Source: Epichloe hybrida
Taxonomy: Eukaryota > Ascomycota > Sordariomycetes > Hypocreales > Clavicipitaceae
Direction: 5' to 3'
Assembly (NCBI GenBank): GCA_019022495.1
Contig: JAFEKR010000016.1
Span: 558,001-622,000 of the forward strand
DNA: 64,000 nucleotides
A program made the position numbers and the translations under genes. The notes beneath the pieces were generated by a model that saw only the letters and a program-made list of their open reading frames with translations, ran no database searches and was not told the DNA's origin. Below are positions 1 through 8,953 of the stretch, piece after piece (within the stretch, counting starts at the first letter, position 1; each line of letters begins with the position of its first letter).

Positions 1-2610
1 AAAGTGGATCGCATATCTCGTTTGCTTTTGCTCGATCTGAGACATGGCCATCGATCCAAGTGTTGGAGGGTTGAATGAGTTGCCCTTGATGACGTGGAGG
101 GGCTGCTCTCCTGCCCTACTCTTTCTCAAAAGTGGCAACGTGCAAATTGCGTCTGCTTCCTACCGAACGTAAAAAAAAATGAGAGAGAAAAGGATGAACC
201 ACAGCCAAAGGTCAGCTACTTCATGCATGTTTGGCTGTTAAGCTATCTCTTGTTTTGCCTCCGTTCACTGAGCACGATCCAGCGGGATGGCGGTTTGGAA
301 GAGCTCATTCCAGCGGGGTTCGGCCGTAGGCAGGACGTGCATGTTTAACCAGCGAGCTAGAGTGCCTGACTTGGTTCATGAGAGAGAGCAACTGATCAAC
401 TTATTCGCGTGTCTTCATGTGGAAAGTGGGTGAAGATTCTGGACGGCGGCGAATCGAGAAAATGCCTGATCAGGAGATTTCTCTGGTTGCCAGCTGTCCC
501 AGCTGTCCCAGCTGTCCCAGCCGTAGTCCCAGCCACCCTGCACGGGAAACCAACGTCGTGGCGGCTGGCAGACTTTGCGTCCCCACATCCACGTTGTTCT
601 CATCAAATTTCATCTTTCATCTTCCGTCTTGCTATTTGTCCCCTCATCTTTGCCGTATTACGCGACCTTGTCCCGAGACTGGCTCCCTACGAAGAGGCTC
701 CGACGCCAAAAATCATGATATAAATGATTGAACTATCTAATGAACTAATTAGGAGTTTTCTGAAATTATACAAGCGCCTAAAACTTTCCTTCCCAGCCTC
801 TTTGTGTCACGACTATTTATGCAAAACATTGCTGCAGATGCCACAGTGCCCAGTCACAATGTATTAGATCATCATGCCAGGCGCCGGGCTTTTCAGGGAG
901 CTTAGAGCCACTCGATCACGCCGATTGACGGGCCACAGCTAAGCGATTTTGGGCATCCTTCCAACAAGAAGACATGCCGGGCATTGTACCAGCGTGTCAG
1001 AACCGAATCAGTACGGAGACTTCACACAGCAGCTGTGTGAGTGGATCAATTGGACAGCTATCAGAACATGCAGCTAACCGCCGATACTTGACTACCGACG
1101 CTCTTTTTTGCATTTTGGGGGTTCTCGAACCGACAGATCGGCATTGTCGGCCCCTTTCAGCCCCGTAGATTGCAAAGCGGCGGCGTACATATTTAGAGAT
1201 CCGTCCCAAGACAGCACCCTTATATAGTGTTTATTTTTTCTCGATAAATAGACCTCGGTCGAAAAACTCGAAAAGCCAATCTCTTGGCATAGGCTTTCAA
1301 AGCAGTTTCAGCGGAACGGCTCATTCGACAGTCAAGATACGTGCCATTGGAATAAGCCACACACATGGCATGTTTTGCCCTGACTCTAAAACTAACATGG
1401 TAATCCAGGCTCTTAACGAATTCTGTAATATATTGCTTCGAAAACACGCCCGAGGACCCAGTGTGTCCGAAGCTACCGATAGCTGATTGGTTGAAGTCGT
1501 TTCCTATTGGAGTTACTCCCGCCCATATTTGCCTTCAAATTTGAACATTTGCACACGTTATTATATGAAGCCCCACGAGCGCATTGATGGCTTCCCCCCT
1601 CCCTTCTTTGCAGAAGAAGAGACTTGGTCTGTCTGAATCGAATCGGGCCCCAACAAATTTTACGGAAACCAAATGGGCAGAAAAAATTCCCCCAGGCGTT
1701 ACTCACCCATGTTGTTTATTCCATAAACCATCGCTGACAGACGGGTCGCAGACCGAGCCTGTTCACGAACTCCGTCGAGTTTCACGAATGCTGTATGGGG
1801 CAGAACTTTATGCCTACGATGGAACTACCAACCATCGATACCTAGGAAGAACGATTGATGATTGTTTAAGGATAGTTCTTGGCATTGTGTACACGATGCA
1901 CGATGCACGATGCACGAGGCCGAGCTGAGCTTCAGTCGCTCCGCTTCCGAGTGGTTTCATTGACCATTACAGCCGACACAGATGCTCGAATTGGCGCATT
2001 GTCTGTTTGTGGGCATACTGGCCGGTCTTTGAGTTGTACTTTGATGCAGGTACCTTGGGTAGTAGGTAGGTCAATAGACTTCAACGACCTCGGGTAAGTC
2101 AATATATCGTGCTGGTACTACTCGAGTAACAAGGGGGTCATTTGCACGGCCACGTCTTTGATATGGGGAAGATGGTATAGTCCCGTGCAACTCAATTACA
2201 CGCAGTGTTCGAATTCAATGCCGTTTGGGGAACATCCTTGTACGTTCAATGATGAGACAGAATGGCTTATTGGCAGTGGAGGCACAAATTGCGAGAATGT
2301 GTCTATTAATAATATTTAGCGCGCTTCCGTGTAAACACATAACTGTTCGCCGCGGATAGATCTCACGGCAACTTCTTTAATTTGGTTGAGGGTGCACCGC
2401 GTAAAAAGGAGATGGATATGTAGATAGTGCATCAATACTCTTTTTACTATCCCAACTATAAGCGGGTAGTTTGTATAATACAATCCAGGAACACCTCGTA
2501 GAAAATACGCCTTCTCGGCGAGAAAAATCTTTACGCCCGCCGCTTGTCTACTACACAGTGCCAACGATGCCGCGATTCGGGAGAACAGCAACAATTCTTA
2601 CAGTAAGAAA
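1..2610. other. Intergenic region without a recognisable gene
   Basis: All reading frames here are short (under about 115 codons), overlap on both strands and show no family motif. Two small tandem repeats are visible: a 9-bp unit (cagctgtcc) repeated three times at about 490-519, which makes AVP-type low-complexity peptides in one frame, and a 7-bp unit (acgatgc) repeated three times near 1893-1914. The right end must contain the 3' untranslated region of the leftward uS9m gene that stops at 2611. No tRNA or rRNA signature was recognised. Confidence 0.6.
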
Positions 2611-3659
2611 CTACCGCTTGACCCATGCTGGCATCTTACGGGCCTTGACATGGCCATGCTTCTTTCTTTCGACTGTTCTGGCGTCCCTGGTGATACAGCC
2701 GGCTGTTGAATCGGAGAGAAAGAACAAAAGTCAGTGTTTGTGTGTCAACAAAATAGAAACCGATAGGGTAACGTGACTGGCAGAATTTGGGTTGAGTTGA
2801 GGGACAATGAATGAAATGTTACCATACCTCTTCTCAAGGCTGGTTTCAAAGCCGGCTCATGGGCGATTAATGCTTTTGCAACTGCAAGTGTAATTGCCTC
2901 GGCCTGTCCAGTTGTTCCACCACCTTCGACCAAAACCCAAACATTGTACTTGTCCAATCTTTCGGTTGCGGTCAGGGCCCAGACAGCGCTCTCGCGATCA
3001 TGAACGCGACCAAAAGCTTCGTTCAGAGGCTTTCCGTTAATAAGCACCTCTCCCGCTCCCTCCACGACAAAGGCACGCGCCGTCGAGGCCTTCCGCTTGC
3101 CCACACCGACTGCTCGTCCGAACCTGTCAATTGTGATGGGGCTAGGTTTATTGAGAAACGGGTTGATGTCACGCGCAAACTCCTGAAGAGCAATCCTGAC
3201 CTCGCCTGGTCGTAGACTGGGCTCGATGAGGTTCAACCTTTTGGCCACTTGGAGAACTTTGGCGTAATGTGATGCCTTGATCGGCTCGCCCATCTGAGCT
3301 CGCATTTCTTCTAGCTTTGTCCAAGGTACTTGTGGTGCTTCGCTGGGTGTCACGGTCGGTAGATGGTGAAACCAGGTAAGGAGCTTCGATATTCGGATAT
3401 ACAGGTCATTGAACTGAGGCTCTCGAGAAAAGTACGAGGGGGTCGCTGGCATGGTGCGTGCGTGTGTGACGCCCCGGTAGGGAATTAGAGCAGACTCGAC
3501 CACGGCGATTGAATTGACGGCGTCGTTGACTCCGGCGGTGGTGTTGAGGGTTCTAATGCAAAGAGGAGCCGATTGTTTCCATGTCGGTCGATGCCACCGA
3601 GGGCTGGCAAGCTGCCTCGGGCACCTCAATTGCCGGACGCCTTTTGCCAGTGTGGCCAT
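2611..3659 (-). CDS. MRPS9: Mitochondrial small ribosomal subunit protein uS9m
   Basis: Structural protein of the mitochondrial small ribosomal subunit. Exons on the minus strand are 3659..2828 and 2702..2611, giving 307 residues in frame; the intron starts GTATGG and ends CAACAG. The C-terminal half carries the S9 signature: [14 protein letters not shown] near residue 200, the [10 protein letters not shown] segment, and after the splice the basic tail ending [11 protein letters not shown], which in this family reaches the decoding centre. The N-terminus ([12 protein letters not shown]) is Arg-rich and poor in acids, as expected of a mitochondrial presequence. The Met at 3659 was chosen because the longer frame up to 3959 would run through the start codon of the divergent eEF1B-gamma gene. 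Length is close to that of fungal orthologues. Confidence 0.93.
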
Positions 3660-3945
3660 GACTGCTGTCGCGGCCACGAGAGGCGTAATACGTCGTCGTG
3701 AACTGCCGTTGGGATGACGTGATGCTGGGGATTGACCTCCTGGATCCAGCTTACCGTCTAGGCTTTGACACCACGAGGAAGAAGACGCAAAAGAAGGACG
3801 AGTTGTTCCATTGCTATCACGTGGAGATAAGATTAGATTACATTGGTCAAGTTGCCGCGGATTGAGCCACGCACCCCACCAGCCACGCCGGTTGCTAAGA
3901 CAGCCTCCCAAGCCTCCTGGAATAGCTAGGGGAACGCTCGTCAAG
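3660..3945. promoter_or_regulatory. Bidirectional promoter between uS9m and eEF1B-gamma
   Basis: Only 286 bp separate the two divergent start codons (3659 on minus, 3946 on plus), so both 5' untranslated regions and core promoters must lie here. No clear TATA box is seen. Gene spacing is the only evidence; no specific factor site is claimed. Confidence 0.5.
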
Positions 3946-5593
3946 ATGGCTTTCGGCACTCTCTACACCACTTCTGTATGTTCCTGAAGCTACCTTGTTT
4001 GCCTGCTTTTCTTTCTTTCTATGCCTCTACAGATACGCAGAGCTTGTTCGCTGACCGACCAACTCTTCACCTTTTGGCAGGACAACCCCCGCTCCATCGC
4101 CATCAAGGCGGTTGCAAAGGCAAACAACCTCGAGCTCAACATTGCTGAGGTCGAATTGGGCAACCCTGTCGCTGAGCACAAGAAGGCCAACGGCCTTGGC
4201 AAGATCCCCGCCTTTGTTGGTGAGGACGGTTTCGCTCTGTCCGAATCCATTGCTATCGCTATCTATGGTAAGCTTGTACTTTTTGTGCTTTCTAGTACTT
4301 TGATATCTTGTTCCAATAGCTTGTGCGTGTTGGGCTTTGCGTGTGATGACTTAGCCTTTATTTTATACAGTTATCCCTGTCTGAAATATCTTTCTTGTGT
4401 GGATAATGCCTAACTTCTGACCTTTGCTCAATATGCTTTGCACTTTGTTCTCCATTATATCAATAAAATGCTCGTGTGTTTTGGTCCACCCGACACTGAC
4501 ATTCCATCACAGTCACCTCCCAGAATGAGAAAACCACTCTTCTCGGCAAGACCAAGCAAGAGTACGTTGCTCCTCTGCCAAGTTCATTTTCGTTTAACGA
4601 GATCCAGGTTGCTGACGCTGTCTCACTAGCTACGCTTCCATTCTGAGATGGATGTCCTTCTTCAACTCCGAGATTCTCCCCCCCATTGCTAGCTATCTCT
4701 TACCCCTTGTTGGCAAGCTGCCGTACAACAAGAAGAATGTTGATGATGCCTCCAAAGCTACTGAGAAGGCCATCGATGTTGTTGAGCAACATCTCCTGCA
4801 CAACACCTTCCTTGCCGGCGAGCGCATGACTCTCGCTGACTTGTTCACCGCCCCTCTCCTGACCCCTGGCTTCCAGTATGTCTTCGACAAGCAGTGGCGC
4901 CAGCAGCATCCCAACGTCACTCGATGGTACGATACCGTTGTCAACCAGCCCATCATCACCGATGTTGCCAAGAAGGTTGACTACCTTGAGAAGCCCGTTC
5001 TGACCAACACTGCCCCCAAGAAGAAGCCTGAGGCTGCCAAGGAGGCTCCTAAGCCTGCCGCCAAGGCTACTGCCACCGCTACTGAAGAGGATGCTCCCGC
5101 TCCCAAGCCCAAGCACCCTTGCGACCTCCTTCCCCGCGCTACCTTCCCTCTCGACGAGTGGAAGCGTCACTTCTCCAACAACGAAACCCCTGAGGCCCTC
5201 AAGTGGTTTTGGGAGAACGTTCCTTTCGAGGAGTACTCTGTCTGGCGATGTGACTACAAGTACAACGATGAGCTTACCTTGACTTTCATGTCTAACAACC
5301 TCATCGGTGGCTTCAACAATCGTTTGGAGGGCTCCCGCAAGTTCATCTTCGGCAGTGCTTCCGTTTACGGCGAGAGCAACGACTCCATCATCCAGGGCGC
5401 TTTCGTCATTCGAGGCCAGGAGTACGAGCCCGTCTTCGATGTCGCCCCTGACTGGGAGAGCTACAAGTTCACCAAGCTTGACCCTAAGAATGCTGAGGAC
5501 CGTGCTTTCCTTGAAAACATGTGGTCATGGGAGAAGGGCATCACCGTCAACGGCAAGGAGTACCCTCATGCCTGCGGCAAGGTCTTCAAGTAA
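3946..5593 (+). CDS. EEF1G: Translation elongation factor eEF1B gamma subunit
   Basis: Scaffold subunit of the eEF1B complex, which recharges eEF1A with GTP during cytosolic translation elongation. Exons 3946..3975, 4081..4267, 4513..4561 and 4630..5593 join in frame to 409 residues, the usual family length. The N-terminal half (about 1-215) is a GST-like fold: it begins MAFGTLYTTS and contains the AFVGEDGFALSES segment and a C-terminal helical part with FLAGERMTLADL. A Lys/Ala/Pro-rich linker (about 220-255) leads to the conserved EF1G domain, which ends HACGKVFK. Codon choice in the long last exon is strongly C-ending (AAG, GAG, ACC), as expected of a very highly expressed gene. The first exon is only ten codons long. 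Confidence 0.96.
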
Positions 5594-6115
5594 ATGTAGC
5601 GACTGGACAAGACCGGGTAAAAACGTTATGATGATGATGGTACATTGATGAAACGATTCGGGATGGGTTCAAAAGCGGAATGAAGACGAATCACCAAGTC
5701 TCGTTAGCTTTAGTTGATCGTGTCATATCCAGTACAACAACGATGGCTGCAAAGTACGCAAGGGCCGCATGAAAGCAGACGGGCTCTATTGTCAATAGTC
5801 GCAATCAGTGAACAAACCATAACTTGTACGATGCTGCTCTCAGTCCGCTCATGTATTGTCGTGAATGAAGTGAATGCAAAATCCAGGCCTACAGGTTCTA
5901 CCCAGGGATGCCGCAGCACTCCCAAGCCCGCATAAAACGTCGGCTATGAATGTCGCATACTTGATATTATCCATCTGGCTCTTGATCTGATGACAGATTC
6001 CATCGTCGAACCAACGCAATCTCCCCAAGCTCGTTTTATGTCCATGAAAAGAAAAAAAGAAACTATGCAACGTCTGAAGAGTAAACCAAGAAGAAGAAGA
6101 AAAGACGGCCCAACA
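5594..6115. other. Convergent intergenic region
   Basis: A 522-bp gap between two genes that converge (eEF1B-gamma rightward, NIF phosphatase leftward). It should hold both 3' untranslated regions. Overlapping short frames have no family features and I see no repeat or RNA gene. Confidence 0.5.
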
Positions 6116-7354
6116 TCAAGATTCATTCGTCAACCTATAGCCTTGATCCAGGGCAAATGGGTTCTCTCTCATATACCTACTAACATCGGCCTGATAGCAA
6201 AGATGATTCAGGTAATCATGGACCTGGGGCAACACATTGGCCGGCTCAACATGCAAGCCGGCGAATTCAGGAATCGGCAAAATGTTGTACGGCTCGCTGC
6301 GGCCCTTTTCAAACGAGTCGTCCACCAGGACCGTGTTGGATTGATCCCAGCGTGCCCCGGCGCTGGCCTCGGGATGGGAGTCCCTGACGTGGGCATCGTC
6401 CCACAGCTGGGAGAGGCGCTTGTACACCTGCACCCTTGCGTTGTAGTCGTCGTTTGAAAGGCCCAGCTTGTCCCGAGCCCATATCACGACGCACTTGGCG
6501 CGTTGCTCGGGCGTGAGGAGCTGGCAGACCATGTTGTTCACGTTTTGGGGCCGCGCGGACGACCAGATGGCGAGGCGGAACGTGTGCAGGCAGTAGTTTA
6601 GGAAGGGGCGGGCGTGGGGGCGCTCGACGAAGCGGGACGGGTGGTTGCGGGATGGGCGGAAGAGCAGCGTGCCGTTGAGGTCGACGATGACGAGGATGCG
6701 GCGCGGGACGGGGAGGGAGGTCGGTCGGGGGAGGGCCCGCGTGAGGTACGTGGTTGAGGGGGAGGGGATTCCGCCGGATGACTTGGAGGGGGGCTGTCGG
6801 GGCCTGTCGTCGTTTCGCGCCTGGTCATCTGCTGGACTGGATTTTTGAAAGAACGGCGGTCTTGGTCAGCGGTTTGTTTTTCCCTTTCTCTGTTTCTTTT
6901 GGCGTGGAAGCTGGGGGTTTGTGTGGGGGACAAACGCTTGTGGGATGAGTATGGTCTTTTTGGACTTTCGCTTGATCCCTTTCTCAGGGCGGGATTGGAT
7001 GCTGAATCTGGGTTTTGTTGGGGGTTTGGAAAGGGTGGGTGTGAATGGGCCGGCGAGGGCATTCAGCTTTGCTGGTGGGCATGCTGCAGAGAGGGCCATG
7101 CCCGGCGTGCGTCGGGGTCGAGAGGGCGGTTCAGATTGCATCTGGGGGTGGTGAGTGGTGAGGAGGGGGACGTATGTGGCCGATGAGTGTCTGGGGGTTG
7201 TTGTTGGGTCGTCGGAATAGCGGCGGTGTTGTGAGAGTCTGGGGGTGAGGAGGTTGCATGAGGTTTGGGTTTCGCGGGGATGAGATGGGCGATGAAGAAG
7301 CCTCTTGACGAGTGGATTGCGGGCGAGAGATGGCGGGACCAGGTTGCGGCGCAT
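6116..7354 (-). CDS. NIF/FCP1-homology HAD phosphatase-like protein, possible mitochondrial N-terminus
   Basis: HAD-superfamily protein of the NLI-interacting-factor (FCP1 homology) type. Proposed exons are 7354..6936 and 6836..6116 (379 residues). The 99-bp intron removes an in-frame TGA at 6868-6866; it has a weak GTTTGT donor, a good branch site (GCTGACC) and a TCCAG acceptor. HAD motifs follow in order: motif I VIVDLNGTLL near residue 188, motif II IWSSAR, a Lys in VYKRLSQLW, and motif IV VLVDDSFEK. The canonical DxDGT motif here reads DLNGT, so the second Asp, normally the general acid/base, is Asn and catalysis may be weak or lost. The N-terminal 60 residues are rich in Arg and Ser/Thr with few acids, which suggests mitochondrial import. 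Tim50 is a relative, but no transmembrane segment is seen. The domain call is firm; the 5' end and intron are inferred. Confidence 0.75.
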
Positions 7355-7771
7355 TGGGAGAGGCGGCGTTGAAGTAAAAGCGAAGTGAAGTTCAACTGAG
7401 ATTCATCACGAGGTCGAGCGGGTCAGCAAAGTCAGGGATCCCTCTTTGGGATGCGTTGTGATGCTGGTTTGCAGGCTTGGAAAGCAAATTAATGACAAAT
7501 CACGCGTCGACTGAATGGGACAAGTCCTTTTGCTTCCTATTGGCCATCTGCACACAGTGAACAGAAATCTAACCTGGATGTGTATCACGGTGGACGAGCG
7601 AGATTGTTGAGCTGGTTCCCTGTTATCGATAAGCATCCCACCCGGAAAAAAAAAAAAGCGCCACTTCTAGCCAAACTGCATCTCGACTTTCTGTCCATGA
7701 CCAACCGAGGCCAACAACGGACGCAGCGCCCTCCTCTCACACAAATCACAACTCACAAATCACCAAGTGCA
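7355..7771. promoter_or_regulatory. Divergent promoter region, NIF gene / RRP36
   Basis: A 417-bp interval between the proposed leftward start at 7354 and the RRP36 start at 7772. It contains an A-rich run near 7646-7658. The first ORF methionine at 7580 is rejected as the RRP36 start. No defined element is claimed beyond the head-to-head layout. Confidence 0.4.
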
Positions 7772-8764
7772 ATGCCACCAAAACGAAAGGTTTCCTCCAG
7801 CGGCCTAGAGCGCCGAGTGCGGCCCCGACGACAAGACAATTGGCAGCCCGAGCCCGAGCCCACCCCGGAGCCATCAGACTCAGATGACGACAGCCCAGCA
7901 GAGGAGGAGCAGCGCATCGCCCATGTCGAGAGCGATTCCGAAGACTCCAACCAAGAAGATTCTTCCGACAACGGTTCATCAGCGGCAAGTTCTCTCCTCC
8001 TCCACAACCCCCCCCTTCATCTCAATCTAACCAAACCACAAAAACACCAGTCCTCATCCGAAAGCCACCCCCCAAAAGTCGACCTCTCCTCCGTCTCCTT
8101 CGGAGCCCTCGCCCGCGCCCAAGCATCCCTTCCCAGCCCCCGGCGGCACGAATCCAACCCCCTCCCCCCAAACGACCAAGACGCCTCCTCATCCCTCACC
8201 AAGTCCTTCAAGCCCCCCGCCAAGAAACCCCCCGCCAAGCGCTCCTCCAAACACGCACCCCAGGAGCAAACCTCCAAAAGGCCCGTCACGCGCACCCGCG
8301 AGATCGTCCCCGACGCGCGCCGCAAACCCCGCGACCCCCGCTTCGACCCGCTCGTCGGCAAACTAGACGAGGGCAAGGCCCGCAGGGCCTACGCCTTCCT
8401 GGACGAGTACCGCGAGAGCGAAATGGCCGAGCTGCGCGCCGAGATCAAAAAGACCAAGAACCCGCTTGACAGGGAGAGGCTGAAGAGGCAGCTCATGTCG
8501 ATGGAGTCGAGGAAGAAGGCGCAGAAGAAGAAGGACGAGGAGCAGAATTTGCTGGCGGAGCATAGGCAGAAGGAGAAGGAGCTTGTTGCTCAGGGCAAAA
8601 CGCCGTTTTATCTCAAGAGGAGTGAGCAGAAGAAGCAGTTGTTGATGAATCGGTACGAGAAGATGAGTAAGGGGCAGGTGGATAGGGCGATTGAGAGGAA
8701 GAGGAAGAAGGTTGTCGGGAAGGAGAAGAAGGAGCTGGGGGGGTTGGTGAGGAGGAGGAGGTAG
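7772..8764 (+). CDS. RRP36: rRNA biogenesis protein RRP36
   Basis: Nucleolar component of the 90S pre-ribosome/SSU processome, needed for early cleavages that yield 18S rRNA. One exon, 330 residues. The N-terminus (MPPKRKVSSSG) is basic, followed by an acidic Ser/Asp/Glu tract at about 33-70 and a Pro/Ser-rich stretch. The conserved RRP36 domain starts at about residue 185 with RDPRFDPLVGKLDE, continues through YAFLDEYRESEMAELR and the Lys/Glu-rich helix, includes GKTPFYLKRSEQKK, and ends in a very basic tail (GLVRRRR). The Met at 7772 was chosen because upstream in-frame residues look like translated leader. A stretch at 7989-8050 resembles an intron, with a branch-like CTAAC, but removing it would break the frame, so it is kept as coding. 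Confidence 0.92.
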   Translation: MPPKRKVSSSGLERRVRPRRQDNWQPEPEPTPEPSDSDDDSPAEEEQRIAHVESDSEDSNQEDSSDNGSSAASSLLLHNPPLHLNLTKPQKHQSSSESHPPKVDLSSVSFGALARAQASLPSPRRHESNPLPPNDQDASSSLTKSFKPPAKKPPAKRSSKHAPQEQTSKRPVTRTREIVPDARRKPRDPRFDPLVGKLDEGKARRAYAFLDEYRESEMAELRAEIKKTKNPLDRERLKRQLMSMESRKKAQKKKDEEQNLLAEHRQKEKELVAQGKTPFYLKRSEQKKQLLMNRYEKMSKGQVDRAIERKRKKVVGKEKKELGGLVRRRR

Positions 8765-8927
8765 GCTTTTTGTGTGCCATGATAGACACCCTTGTGATGA
8801 TTCGTATATAATACGTGGACGTGAAAGGAAATCAATATCATGTACGGCCAGTTCTATTCTATGGTGGTGTTTTACACATTTCCCCTGCTATGATGGATAT
8901 TTTTTGTTTGTTTCCAGGTATGGAACA

Positions 8928-8953
8928 TATATATATATATATATATATATATA
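8928..8953. repeat. (TA)n microsatellite at the COQ8 3' end
   Basis: About 12-13 uninterrupted AT dinucleotides lie immediately next to the COQ8 stop codon (8954-8956), in its 3' untranslated region. It is a simple repeat likely to vary in length between strains. Confidence 0.9.

Noticed and set aside
3660..3959. 100-residue N-terminal extension of uS9m
   Set aside because: Would overlap the eEF1B-gamma start codon and does not look like coding or presequence; the Met at 3659 begins a proper presequence.
7063..7395. Alternative N-terminus starting MNFTSLLLQRR for the NIF gene
   Set aside because: Looks presequence-like but is in a different frame from the HAD domain and would need a second, frame-changing intron; the 7354 start needs only one frame-neutral intron. 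Kept as an alternative only.
7989..8050. Possible intron in RRP36 (GTTCTC donor, CTAAC branch, CCAG acceptor)
   Set aside because: Its 62-bp removal would shift the frame out of the conserved C-terminal domain, which is already in frame without splicing.
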